This document shows, piece after piece, positions 19,709 through 28,600 of a stretch of DNA of 64,000 nt. The stretch is from the NCBI GenBank assembly GCA_026004735.1, contig BPJS01000001.1:248001-312000 (forward strand), in the 5' to 3' direction. Both the position numbers and the translations under genes were made by a program. Each line of letters begins with the position of its first letter. Within the stretch, counting starts at the first letter, position 1. Origin of the DNA: Isosphaeraceae bacterium. GTDB taxonomy: Bacteria > Planctomycetota > Planctomycetia > Isosphaerales > Isosphaeraceae. The notes under the pieces were generated by a model. That model ran no database searches. It saw only the letters and a program-made list of their open reading frames with translations, and was not told where the DNA came from.

Positions 19709-19826
19709 GCCTCTCGCCCGCGCCGCGTCAAAACGCCCCAGAGACCAACCCCCCTCGCCGCTCGGCAGCGTCTCCCACAGCCAGGCGGCCTCCCGCGCTC
19801 CGAGCAGGCTGGGGTCCTTCCCCCGT

Positions 19827-20372
19827 TCAGGCGATGATCGCGTGGAACATCCGTCCGCAGACGCAGCGGTGCTCGCCAAAGGGCTGACACTCGACGCAAT
19901 GGCCGCCGATCTCGCACCCAGGATGAGGCAGGCCACAACCCAGCGTGGCCGCGCCGAGGCTCATCAAAGTCGGCGGCTTCGAGCCTGCCGCCTCCGCCTG
20001 AACACCTCCCCGAGCCGCCAACCCCGCTGCTCCCGCCCCAGTTCGCGCCCCAGCCCCCGTCCGCCGCGCTCTCGACGCCGCCTCACCTCCCGCCGCCCGC
20101 GCTCTGGATGCCGCCCCGGGCCCCGCCGCCCGCCTCGGAGTCGCCGCCCCAGCTCCTGACGCCTTGCCACCCGGACTCCGTGAACCGGCCTTCGCCGCGC
20201 TCGACGGCTTCGCGGCCGGCTTCGGCGACGCGGCCTTGCGGGGACTGGCGGTTGGCTTCGCCGCCGACCGCGGCGCTCCCGACGCCTTACGGCTCGCGGG
20301 CTTCGATGGCGCCGGCTTCTTCGGAACCGGCTTGGCGGCGGGCTTACGCGTCGGCTTCTTCTTCTTGGCCAT
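19827..20372 (-). CDS. Histone-H1-like basic protein with C-terminal Cys/His cluster
   Basis: A 181-residue protein. Residues 1-130 are Lys/Arg/Ala/Pro/Ser-rich low-complexity sequence (MAKKKKPTRKPAAKPVPKK), like the H1-like proteins that compact DNA in Planctomycetes and Chlamydiae. The last 40 residues are different: they hold six cysteines spaced C-x6-C-x5-C-x2-C-x7-C-x-C and three histidines (GCGLPHPGC, HCVECQPF, HRCVCGRMFH), suggesting metal binding, probably zinc. The open frame extends upstream to 20495, but MAKKKK at 20372 matches the start of the neighbouring H1-like protein. It lies 103 bases after that gene on the same strand. A DNA-binding or nucleoid role is inferred from composition only. 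Confidence 0.75.
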   Translation of the reverse strand: MAKKKKPTRKPAAKPVPKKPAPSKPASRKASGAPRSAAKPTASPRKAASPKPAAKPSSAAKAGSRSPGGKASGAGAATPRRAAGPGAASRARAAGGEAASRARRTGAGARTGAGAAGLAARGGVQAEAAGSKPPTLMSLGAATLGCGLPHPGCEIGGHCVECQPFGEHRCVCGRMFHAIIA

Positions 20373-20475
20373 GGCCCAGGATCCCGTTGAGGCCCGGGAG
20401 CGCGTGAGCCCCACCACCCCACGTTGGGCGGGCGGCCACGGCTCAGAACGCCCCCGGACCGTGCGAGCGGCTCGC

Positions 20476-20865
20476 TCAAAACGTGGTGGAGCCACCCAGG
20501 TCGGACACCGATGTCCCGGTCGTTCCCAGCCCCTCGCTGCTCGCGCCCATATCAGGCGGCGACCACGGCGACGGCGGCGGCGTGGCCACCGGCGGCACAG
20601 GGCGACCCACCGAACGGCGGACAGCCTTCTTCGCTGCCGCCTTCTTCGGCGCCGCCTTCTTCACCGCCGCCTTCTTCGCCACCACCTTCTTCGTAACGGC
20701 CTTCTTTGCCGCCGCCTTCTTCGGCGCCGCCTTCTTCACCGCCGTCTTCTTGGGCGCGGCCTTCTTGGGTACCGCTTTCTTCGGAACAGCTTTCTTCACG
20801 GCCGTTTTCTTGGGCGCAGCCTTCTTGGGGACGGCCTTTTTGACGGCTGTCTTCTTCTTGGCCAT
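20476..20865 (-). CDS. Histone-H1-like Lys/Ala/Pro repeat protein
   Basis: A 129-residue protein. About 80 residues consist of imperfect five-residue units of the type KKAAP and KKTAV, starting [15 protein letters not shown]. They are followed by an acidic-neutral tail ([15 protein letters not shown]). It is the composition of bacterial H1/Hc1-type nucleoid proteins, which bind DNA through lysines without a folded core. The underlying DNA is itself repetitive (GCCGCCTTCTT units between about 20630 and 20850). A GAGGA stands about ten bases before the ATG. Its paralogue with a Cys cluster follows on the same strand, and gyrA lies upstream; all three act on DNA topology or packaging. Confidence 0.8.
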   Translation of the reverse strand: MAKKKTAVKKAVPKKAAPKKTAVKKAVPKKAVPKKAAPKKTAVKKAAPKKAAAKKAVTKKVVAKKAAVKKAAPKKAAAKKAVRRSVGRPVPPVATPPPSPWSPPDMGASSEGLGTTGTSVSDLGGSTTF

Positions 20866-21530
20866 AGGGAGGATTCCTCACAACCACGCCGCGAACACAC
20901 CGCCACGTCCGGACGGCCAGCTCCAGTTCGCGTCGCTCCGACTGTAACGATGGGACGGGTTGTTCCGCGCATCAGAAGGCCATCAAGGCGCATCACATGG
21001 CGGTCCCTAGACATGATGGCGCAGCTTTTGTGAAAAGACCAGCAAAAATCCAAGGATCGGCCCTCCCTCCTCGCCACCGCCCGACCCGTCCCGCACCACC
21101 CAGGCCGAACACCCCGCTCCCCCCCACGCCTCCCCCCGCTTGCCCCCCCCAGCCCTCGTCCGTTCACGCCACCCACCCCCGACAGAACACCCCCGCGGAC
21201 GCCTCCAACGCACCAACCGCCCCCCTTCGACGGCGGCGCAAACGGCGATCACCCCGCCCGCGCGCGGAACCACCCCTCCCGGCTCTCCCCCTACCCACGA
21301 TCCCAATGCACTCACGCCCCCCCCCCCGGAGCAGCCCACGCCCAGCGACCCAGCCGCCCCCGGCAGCCGCTAGCCCCTCGGCCCGTCAGCCGACCGCCCC
21401 CACCAGCACCGGCCCCGGGCAACCCCCGCCCGCAGCGGACCCACGCTCTCCCGCGTCTCGCACTGACGCCGGTGTGTCGGCCTCCAAAGGCTCCCGCGCC
21501 TCCGGCCTGGCCTCCGCGCCGCCGGCGCGG
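20866..21530. other. Non-coding 665 bases between the H1-like genes and gyrA
   Basis: No gene could be supported. The first 200 bases are of mixed composition and should hold the promoter of the H1-like genes, although no clear -35/-10 pair was found. The stretch from about 21060 to 21530 is C-rich low-complexity DNA. Confidence 0.4.
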
Positions 21531-24212
21531 CTACGCGTCCAGATGGTCGTCCGGTTCGCCGTCGGCGTTCTGGTCGTCGATATGATCGCTGGCCTCGGCC
21601 GCCCCCACCCGGTCGTCCAACAGATGCGCCGGCTTGTCCCCCCCACTCACACCCGAACGATCCGCGTCCGCCTGAGCGGCCAACGCTTCCGCGGCCGCTT
21701 GCTCGTCCTGCGGTAGCTTCGCCAGCGACCGCACCACGTCGTCGGCGTCCAGGCGAATCAGCCGCACCCCCTGCGTGTTGCGGCCAATCTGGCTAATGTC
21801 CGCCACACGCGTCCGGATCAGGTTGCCGGCCGCCGTCGAAATCATCACCTCATCCGCGTCCGTCACCTTGGCAATCGCCACCACCGGTCCATTCCGGTCC
21901 GTCGTCTTGATGTCAATCAACCCCTTCCCGCCCCGACCCTGTGGCCGATACTCCGCCAGCGGCGTCCGCTTCCCATAACCATGCGCGCAAACCGTCAGCA
22001 GGCTCGCCGGGTCCTGATCCCCCTCGGCGACCACCATCCCCACAACCTCATCGTTCGGCTCCAACGTGATCCCCTTGACCCCATACGCCTGGCGACCCAT
22101 CGCCCGAACCTCCCCCTCCTCAAACCGGATCGCCATCCCGTGCCGTGTCGACAAAATCACATGATCCCCAGGCCGAACCCGGTCCACGCCAATCAACGTG
22201 TCCCCCTCGTCCAGCCCCAACGCAATAATCCCCCGCCCCAGCGGACGCCGAAACGCCGGCAGCAGCGTCTTCTTGACCGTCCCCCGCCGGGTCACCATCA
22301 CCAACGCCTCTTCCTCCGGAAACTCCCGGACCGGCACCAGCCCCGTTACCTTCTCCCCCTCTTCCAACTGAAGCAGATTCACCAGGGCACGGCCGCCCGC
22401 CGTCCGCGTCGCCAGCGGAACGTCGTAAACCTTAAGCCAGTGCACCTTCCCTCGATTCGTGAAAAACAAAATATAATCATGCGTCAGCGCTACAAACGTA
22501 TGCTCCAGAAAGTCGCCATCCTTCGTGGCCGCCGCCGTGATCCCCCGCCCACCCCGGCCCTGCGGCCGGTACGTATCCGGCGGCGTCCGCTTGATGTAGC
22601 CCTCGTGGGTGATCGTCACCACCATATACTCTTCGCGTATCAGGGCCTCCTTGTCGTAGTCGGCCACTTCCTCGTCCGAAAGCTGCGTCCGCCGCGGGTC
22701 GGCATACTGGCTCTTCAGGTGCTCCAGATCCGCGCGAATCAGGTCCAGAATCAGCCCATGATTGGCCAGGATGTTCTCGTAGCGGGCAATATCCTCCTTG
22801 AGACCCCGATACTCGGCCGCAAGCTTGTCGGCTTCCAGTCCCGTCAGCCGCTGCAACTGCATGGCCAGAATCGCGTCGGCCTGCTGCCGCGTCAGACTCG
22901 ACGTCGCCTCGGCCCCCGGATCGTCCAACGCCCGCCGCAAAATCTCCGCCGAGACCGCCATCCCCATCAGCCGCACCCGCGCTTCGGCCGGATCCCGCGA
23001 CGTCCGGATCGTCTGGATGATCTCGTCAATATACGCCAGCGCAATCAGCAAACCCTCAACCACATGCGCACGCTGCCGCGCCTGCCGGAGCTGATACTGC
23101 GTCCGCCGCCGCAACACATTGATCCGGTGATCCACATACTGCTTGAGCAACTCCTTCAGATTCAGCAGCCGCGGCCGACCATCCACCAGCGCCAACAGAA
23201 TCACACTGAAACTGTCTTGAAGCGGCGTATATTCATATAATTGATTCAACGTCACATGCGGATCTTCCCCCCGCTTCAGCTTGATCACGATCCGCACCGG
23301 ATTCTTGCGGTCCGACTCGTCGATCGGCTCCCCCGCCGCCCCCGTGATCCGCCCCGCCTCAATCTGCTCGGCAATCCGCCGCAGCAAGGACTCCTTGGTC
23401 TGCTGGTACGGAATGTCCGAAAACACAATCTGGCACCGCCCGTCCTTCAGCTCCTCAATCGTATGCTGCGCACGCACCACCACCCGCCCACGGCCCGTAT
23501 GGTACGCCTCCCGGATCCCCGCCCGGCCGCAGAGCGTCCCCCCCGTCGGAAAATCCGGACCCAGCAAGTGCTCCATCAGATCGTCGATCGAGCAGTCCGG
23601 ATGATCGATCAAATGACCAATCGCATCGCAGACTTCCGCCAGATTGTGCGGCGGGATCGACGTCGCCATCCCCACCGCAATCCCGCCCGAACCATTCACC
23701 ATCAGGTTCGGAAACTTTCCCGGCAAAACCCGCGGCTCTTGATACTTCTCGTCGTAGTTCGGCTGAAAGTCGACCGTATCGAGCGTGATATCCTCCAGCA
23801 TCTCCGCCGCGATCGGGCTCAGCTTGGCCTCCGTATACCGCATCGCCGCCGGCGGCAGCCCATGAATCGACCCAAAATTGCCCTGGGGCGTCACCAGCAA
23901 GTGCCGCGTGTTCCACCACTGACCCATCCGCGCCAGCGTCGGATAAATCGAGTTGTCCCCATGCGGGTGATACCGCTTCATCGTCTCGCCGACGATCCCC
24001 GCACATTTCGACGTCGATCCCCCAGGACCCAGCCCCAGATCCCGCATCGCCACCAGAATCCGACGCTGCGACGGCTTCAGACCATCCCGCACGTCGGGCA
24101 ACGCCCGACTGACGATCACCGACATCGCATACGTCAGGTAGCTCTCCTTCAGCTCCTCCTCAATGTTCAGCGGAATCGGTTCCGGCGGGACAGTCGGCTC
24201 GGCAGTGCTCAC
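21531..24212 (-). CDS. gyrA: DNA gyrase subunit A
   Basis: An 893-residue type IIA topoisomerase subunit that cuts and rejoins DNA and, with GyrB, introduces negative supercoils. The N-terminus has SYLTYAMSVIVSRALPDVRDGLKPSQRRIL; the catalytic tyrosine is residue 126 in PAAMRYTEAKLS. The C-terminal beta-pinwheel shows repeated blades with YRPQGRGGRG and YRPQGRGGKG, the second being the GyrA-box-like element. The last 60 residues are an acidic tail. At the quinolone-contact positions the usual Ser/Asp are Asn87 and Pro91 (HGDNSIYPTL). The start codon is GTG at 24212. gyrB is not in the window. It is on the predicted leading strand about 4 kb from the skew flip. Confidence 0.97.
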   Translation of the reverse strand: MSTAEPTVPPEPIPLNIEEELKESYLTYAMSVIVSRALPDVRDGLKPSQRRILVAMRDLGLGPGGSTSKCAGIVGETMKRYHPHGDNSIYPTLARMGQWWNTRHLLVTPQGNFGSIHGLPPAAMRYTEAKLSPIAAEMLEDITLDTVDFQPNYDEKYQEPRVLPGKFPNLMVNGSGGIAVGMATSIPPHNLAEVCDAIGHLIDHPDCSIDDLMEHLLGPDFPTGGTLCGRAGIREAYHTGRGRVVVRAQHTIEELKDGRCQIVFSDIPYQQTKESLLRRIAEQIEAGRITGAAGEPIDESDRKNPVRIVIKLKRGEDPHVTLNQLYEYTPLQDSFSVILLALVDGRPRLLNLKELLKQYVDHRINVLRRRTQYQLRQARQRAHVVEGLLIALAYIDEIIQTIRTSRDPAEARVRLMGMAVSAEILRRALDDPGAEATSSLTRQQADAILAMQLQRLTGLEADKLAAEYRGLKEDIARYENILANHGLILDLIRADLEHLKSQYADPRRTQLSDEEVADYDKEALIREEYMVVTITHEGYIKRTPPDTYRPQGRGGRGITAAATKDGDFLEHTFVALTHDYILFFTNRGKVHWLKVYDVPLATRTAGGRALVNLLQLEEGEKVTGLVPVREFPEEEALVMVTRRGTVKKTLLPAFRRPLGRGIIALGLDEGDTLIGVDRVRPGDHVILSTRHGMAIRFEEGEVRAMGRQAYGVKGITLEPNDEVVGMVVAEGDQDPASLLTVCAHGYGKRTPLAEYRPQGRGGKGLIDIKTTDRNGPVVAIAKVTDADEVMISTAAGNLIRTRVADISQIGRNTQGVRLIRLDADDVVRSLAKLPQDEQAAAEALAAQADADRSGVSGGDKPAHLLDDRVGAAEASDHIDDQNADGEPDDHLDA

Positions 24213-24343
24213 GATCTGGTTCTACCTGTAGGCCAGCTTGGTTCCAGACGCCCCCAGCGGCGCCCACGTCCATCGGTCAAAACGTCCATTTTACGCCAAC
24301 CCCCCCAAAACCAACAAGCCTTCCGAGGTCCGACCAGCCGCCG

Positions 24344-25897
24344 TTAACTGCCTGGAAAAAGAGACTTACAACACCCAAGCCAGGTCCCCCATCGCCCCCA
24401 ACCCGATCCCGCCCCACCCGCTCCGGGCCGGCCCGGCTCATGCCCCCGCTCCCTCCGAAGCGCCACGCCCAGCACGCCCGCAACCCGCCCCGGATGCCTC
24501 GCGTTCCCCAGCGCCGTGGCGTGCGCTCCATCCACCCGGCACACCCCCTCCTTCGCCTCCCCACACCCCACCAGACGCGCCCGCTGGCCCATCACCACCG
24601 CCAACAGCGCCAGCAGACCCCAGGTCGTCGCCCCGTAGCTGTCCAGAACGTCGGTCAGCGGCTTCCCAATCAGCCCCCGATCCAGCACCAGCACCAGCAC
24701 CACGTAAACCCCAAGCAGCCGCATCGGCCAGCGGTCCGGCCCACGCCCCGCCAGCCACTCCCGCGCAATCAGATACCCCGCCGGCACCGCCGCCACGCAA
24801 TGCTGCCGCCAGGTGATCGGCGAAACCAGAAGCATCAGCAGCGAAACCGCCGCCGCCTCGTACGCCACCCACGCCCCATCCGACCGATCCACCCGCCGCC
24901 CCATCCCCAGCGCTACCCCCGCCACCAGCAGCACCAACGCCACCTTGACCACCCACCCCGCCCAGACCGGATCCAGCCCCAACGCCCGCACCCGCAGCGG
25001 ATGATCCAAATAACTGGCGTGGCCCACCGGCGCCTCCACCAGCAACCGCCCCAACGCCGGCCTCAAGCTGACATTCTGCAGCTTCTCATCATTCAGCACC
25101 CCCCAGATCGGGCTGGCCTCGGTCAGCCCCTTGGCCGCATGGCCCATCCAGTAACGAACATGGTCCGCGTACGACCCCCACCCCATCCAAACCGCCGGCA
25201 ACACAAAAAACCCCAACGCCGCCACCCCGCTCAAACCCAGCATCCGCCACTGCCGCTTCCAGGCCAGATACCCCAAAAACAACGCGGGCGTGCACTTCAG
25301 CGCCATCGACAACCCCAACGCCGCCGCCCCAACCACCTCCCGTCCCCGCCACCACAGGTACACCCCCGCCCACGCCAACCCCACAATCATCAGGTTCGCC
25401 CCGCACTCGGGCAGCTCCCGGATCACAAACCGGCTCGCCAGCAACACCCCAAGCCCCGCCGCCCACACCGACCGCTCCCGATCCAGCGGCCACCGCCCCC
25501 GCGTCATCCGATCCAAAATCCCTAGCAACACCACAAGCGGCACCAGCCCAAACGGATACAGCACCGCACGCACCACCGGAAACGGCCCGACGGTCAAAAC
25601 GCTCGACGCCATCGCCCACGTCGGCGGATACGGCGTGTGCATCCCTCCCTCATAGAGAAACGCCCGCCGCAAAAACCGATCCCCAAACCGCCAGTGAAGC
25701 GCAAAATCGCCGACCGGCCGCAAAATCACCCGGCCCCAGTTGGCCAGAAACGCAATCGCCGCCGCCAGAATCAACCACCGGGCAACCCGCCGCCGCTGCC
25801 GGACCAGCCCACCCAGCAGCCAGCTCCCCAGGCCTCGGCCTCGTCCCTGGCCCCAGCCGGCCAACCCGCTCGGTTCGGAGGCGATCCCACGCATCAT
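24344..25897 (-). CDS. GT87-type (DUF2029) membrane glycosyltransferase
   Basis: A 517-residue polytopic membrane protein with about ten helices. It looks like glycosyltransferase family 87/DUF2029, whose members are polyprenol-phosphate-mannose-dependent mannosyltransferases or their relatives. Supporting features are an early acidic motif before a periplasmic loop (PVGDFALHWRFGDRFL, then PYPP), ALGLSMALKCTPALFLGYL, and SPITWRQHCVAAVPAGYL. The C-terminal 80 residues are hydrophilic and Gly/Arg-rich. ATG at 25897 was preferred over an in-frame GTG at 25909. It lies upstream of gyrA on the same strand with a 131-base gap. The sugar acceptor is unknown. Confidence 0.75.
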   Translation of the reverse strand: MMRGIASEPSGLAGWGQGRGRGLGSWLLGGLVRQRRRVARWLILAAAIAFLANWGRVILRPVGDFALHWRFGDRFLRRAFLYEGGMHTPYPPTWAMASSVLTVGPFPVVRAVLYPFGLVPLVVLLGILDRMTRGRWPLDRERSVWAAGLGVLLASRFVIRELPECGANLMIVGLAWAGVYLWWRGREVVGAAALGLSMALKCTPALFLGYLAWKRQWRMLGLSGVAALGFFVLPAVWMGWGSYADHVRYWMGHAAKGLTEASPIWGVLNDEKLQNVSLRPALGRLLVEAPVGHASYLDHPLRVRALGLDPVWAGWVVKVALVLLVAGVALGMGRRVDRSDGAWVAYEAAAVSLLMLLVSPITWRQHCVAAVPAGYLIAREWLAGRGPDRWPMRLLGVYVVLVLVLDRGLIGKPLTDVLDSYGATTWGLLALLAVVMGQRARLVGCGEAKEGVCRVDGAHATALGNARHPGRVAGVLGVALRRERGHEPGRPGAGGAGSGWGRWGTWLGCCKSLFPGS

Positions 25898-26185
25898 CCG
25901 GAATCCCACCGGCCAGCCATCCCTCCCAGCGCCGGTTCGGAGACCCGCTCCGCAGCCACCACCCGGCGCAACGCCTCTTCCCTATCGGCCGACCAGTCCA
26001 CCGACTCAACTCGATCGGCCGCGCCATCACACCCCCACAGACCACGCCGCGCCGCGCCACCCACAAAACCGGTCGACTCACCCCAACCGCCACAGTCCAG
26101 CAGCCCCTCGACCAAGCCAAAGCGGCCAGCACCTTACGATGCCGGCCGCCTCGCCCAAAGCCGCCTGCGCTCGAGCATCCCCGGG

Positions 26186-28390
26186 TCAGCTTTCCTTGCT
26201 AAACCTCAGGACCGGCGACTGGTCGCCACCACCAAGCATCGTAAACGACCAACTCCCAGCATCTTCCAGCTTGAACCGGCCCACCAGCGGCGGACCGTCC
26301 TCCTGGAGCAACGCCAGCTCGTCGAGCCGGACCAGCGACTGGCCCTTGATTGACGTCGCCGGTTTGCCCTGCGGCTCCGCCTTCCAGGTAAAGGCCCCTC
26401 CGTCGCGGATGATCAGCCGGATCGTCAGGTCGGGCGACGGCTTCGCCGTCCAGGTCCCCACCAGTTCGGCCGGCGGCGGTGTCGGCTCTGGCCCACCGTC
26501 ATCGGCCGGCTGGTCGCCCGGTGCGGCCACAGTCAGCGCCTCGCCCGCCGCCGCCTCGGCCCCCGGCGCTGCTGCTGCCGCCTCGGTCGCCGCCTCGCTC
26601 GGCTCCGGCATCAAAACGGCCGCAAACCGCGCCGAGAGCGTGTCCTTGGGCTGCAATTGCGCAACCTTCTTGAACTGCGCGGCCGCTTGCTCCTTGTGAC
26701 CCTGGGTCATGTAGTGATACGCCAGCACAAAGTGAGGCGCCGCCGCGTCGGGGTTTTGCCGCACGGCCTGCTCCAGCGCGCGAAGCTGCTGGGTGTAAGC
26801 CTCCGCGTTGCCATACAGGCCGATCATCGTATCCCAGGTCCAACCCGGACCGTTGGTCAGCACGACGTACAGCGCCGCGGCCGCCTCGTCATATCGACCC
26901 ACCGCGAACAGGCACAACGCCCGAAACTCATGCAGCACCGGGTCGCCCGGCAGCCCTTGCAACGCCTGATCGGCCAGGGCCAGCGCCTGCGCGAAGTTGC
27001 CCGCCTTAAACTGCTCCCGCGCCGCGTCGAACGTGGCCTGCGCCGCATCGGTCTGCGACGGCTCCGGCGCGGCTGCCACCGCCGCCGCGTCCCCCGAGCT
27101 ATCCGCCGCCAAGGCTAGCGGCTGGCTGTAGTCATACACAATCGTCTGCGACGGCGCTCCGGCCACCACCACCGGCGCCGTGTAATACGGATTAACCCAC
27201 CCGCTATAAAACGCGCTGCCAACCAGCGGCGTCAAACCCCAGCTCGAGTAGCCCACCGTCCCCCAGGTCGGAATCACCCGGAAGACATTGCCCGCCAGCC
27301 CCCCCACCAACGCCCCCGTAAACCCGCCCCAGAACGCATTGCTCCCCCAGTTGTTGTACCAACCCCGGTGATACCCCCAATAGGGATCGACCCAGCCTCC
27401 CCCCCAGCCATTCCAGCCACCACCCCATCCCCCCCAGCGGTTCCAACCACCACCAACAACCCAGTTGGTGTTGGTCCAGTTGTTCCAGGTGTTGTTGTTG
27501 ATCCAAATGTTGTTGATATTGTTATTATTTTGATTCCAGTTGGGGCTGGTGTTGTTCCACCAGTTGTTGTTGGGCCGGTTGGCCCAGCTTCCGCCCGATC
27601 CGCCGGGCCGGTTAGGCCGGTTGGCCCACCAGTCGCCGCCACCCGGACGACCGCCGCCACCGCCCGGCGGGACCGGCTCGGGCAACGGCCGCGGGCGCGT
27701 CAAGCCCCCGCCGGGACGGTTTCCGCCGCTGCCGCCGCCTGGCCGATTGCCGATATTGGGTAGGTTGGGTCGCTGACCGACATTGGGAAGGTTGGGACGA
27801 TTCGGCAGGCTTGGCAAATTGCCAATGCCCGGCCGGTCCCCGCCCCCGCCGGGACGGTTTCCGCCGCTGCCGCCGCCTGGCCGATTGCCGATATTGGGTA
27901 GGTTGGGTCGCTGACCGACATTGGGAAGGTTGGGACGATTCGGAAGGTTCGGCAAATTGCCAATGCCCGGCTGGTCCCCGCCGCCGCCGGGACGGTTTCC
28001 GCCGCTGCCGCCGCCTGGCCGGGTCAGCCCGCCGGGGCGTTGGCCGATATTCGGCGGGTTGGGACGGCTCCCGACGTTGGGGACGCTGGGCCGGCTGAGG
28101 CCGCCCCCGGGCCGCTGGATCTGGCCGCCCCCGGGCCGAGACATACCGCTGGGCCGAGACATCGGGGCACTGGGCCGGGACATACCGCTGGGCCGAGACA
28201 TACCGCTGGGCCGAGACATCGGGGCACTGGGCCGGGACATACCGCTGGGCCGAGACATACCGCTGGGCCGGGACAGGCCGCTGGGGCGATGGCCCCCGCC
28301 GCCTCGACGCTGGGCGAGGGCCGTGTCCGTGGTCAGCAACCCGAGCGCCGTTGCCAGGGCGATGCTGAGGGGTGTTGGTCGCCGGTTCAT
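26186..28390 (-). CDS. Exported repeat protein (SRPSGM, Gly-Asn-Pro and Trp-Asn repeats) with TPR tail
   Basis: A 734-residue protein. A signal peptide (MNRRPTPLSIALATALGLL, ending DTALAQ) is followed by SRPSGM hexapeptides in 19-residue super-repeats. Then come about two and a half copies of a 46-residue Gly/Asn/Pro/Leu repeat (NLPNRPNLPNVGQRPNLPN). Next is an Asn/Trp-rich zone (NNNWWNN, WINNNTWNNW, GGWGGGWNGWGGGW) and a short glycine-rich hydrophobic stretch (GGFTGALVGGLAGN). Residues of about 430-600 form TPR-like helices (ALALADQAL, YDEAAAALYVVL, HFVLAYHYMTQGHKEQAAAQF). The last 110 residues look like a small beta domain (VGTWTAKPSPDL, FTMLGGG). Similar architectures occur in Planctomycetes; the function is unknown. 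Confidence 0.75.
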   Translation of the reverse strand: MNRRPTPLSIALATALGLLTTDTALAQRRGGGGHRPSGLSRPSGMSRPSGMSRPSAPMSRPSGMSRPSGMSRPSAPMSRPSGMSRPGGGQIQRPGGGLSRPSVPNVGSRPNPPNIGQRPGGLTRPGGGSGGNRPGGGGDQPGIGNLPNLPNRPNLPNVGQRPNLPNIGNRPGGGSGGNRPGGGGDRPGIGNLPSLPNRPNLPNVGQRPNLPNIGNRPGGGSGGNRPGGGLTRPRPLPEPVPPGGGGGRPGGGDWWANRPNRPGGSGGSWANRPNNNWWNNTSPNWNQNNNNINNIWINNNTWNNWTNTNWVVGGGWNRWGGWGGGWNGWGGGWVDPYWGYHRGWYNNWGSNAFWGGFTGALVGGLAGNVFRVIPTWGTVGYSSWGLTPLVGSAFYSGWVNPYYTAPVVVAGAPSQTIVYDYSQPLALAADSSGDAAAVAAAPEPSQTDAAQATFDAAREQFKAGNFAQALALADQALQGLPGDPVLHEFRALCLFAVGRYDEAAAALYVVLTNGPGWTWDTMIGLYGNAEAYTQQLRALEQAVRQNPDAAAPHFVLAYHYMTQGHKEQAAAQFKKVAQLQPKDTLSARFAAVLMPEPSEAATEAAAAAPGAEAAAGEALTVAAPGDQPADDGGPEPTPPPAELVGTWTAKPSPDLTIRLIIRDGGAFTWKAEPQGKPATSIKGQSLVRLDELALLQEDGPPLVGRFKLEDAGSWSFTMLGGGDQSPVLRFSKES
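27711..28010. repeat. 138-bp tandem repeat inside the repeat-protein gene
   Basis: The string CCGGGACGGT begins at 27711, 27849 and 27987, exactly 138 bases apart. The intervening sequence is nearly identical, with a few substitutions. 138 bp is 46 codons, so gain or loss of a unit keeps the reading frame. Confidence 0.85.
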
Positions 28391-28600
28391 GGTCCGGTGT
28401 CCTCTTCGATGCGGTGGGGCGAGCGGGCTGGTTGCGGGGGTCTCGGGGCGTCTGGGGGTTCGGGCTTAGGGCGGATGTCCCGGTTGTGATGGCTGGGCGG
28501 GCCGGTCGGGGTGCTGGGAGGGTGTCGACCGGCTCGCGCTGCGCTTGGTCAGACGGCGTGACCTGGGGCGCGGTGGATGCTGGGTGGGCGTCTAGCGTCC
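28000..28600. other. GC-skew sign change (probable origin zone)
   Basis: To the left the + strand is C-rich, to the right G-rich. The lines at 27121-27180 are still C-rich and those at 28441-28500 clearly G-rich. The change falls in the 5' part of the repeat-protein gene and the 201-base gap after it. It is bracketed by gyrA and dnaN. The exact point would need a computed cumulative skew curve. Confidence 0.7.
28124..28290. repeat. Short in-frame repeat coding SRPSGM units
   Basis: Units of 18 bp (TACCGCTGGGCCGAGACA type) alternate with 21-bp units containing CATCGGGGCAC, giving a 57-bp higher-order repeat. All units are multiples of three, so the frame is preserved. Confidence 0.75.

Noticed and set aside
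19709-19887. C-terminal extension of the methanethiol oxidase
   Set aside because: It arises from the frameshift at 19671-19675; the family's true ending is in the other frame and stops at 19708.
20552-20887. Gly/Glu-rich frame on the H1-like strand
   Set aside because: It is a shifted reading of the Lys/Ala repeat; the frame with MAKKK and a ribosome binding site is the plausible one.
27711-28010. Tandem repeats as a CRISPR array
   Set aside because: The repeats are contiguous, 138 bp long, in frame inside a gene and without unique spacers.
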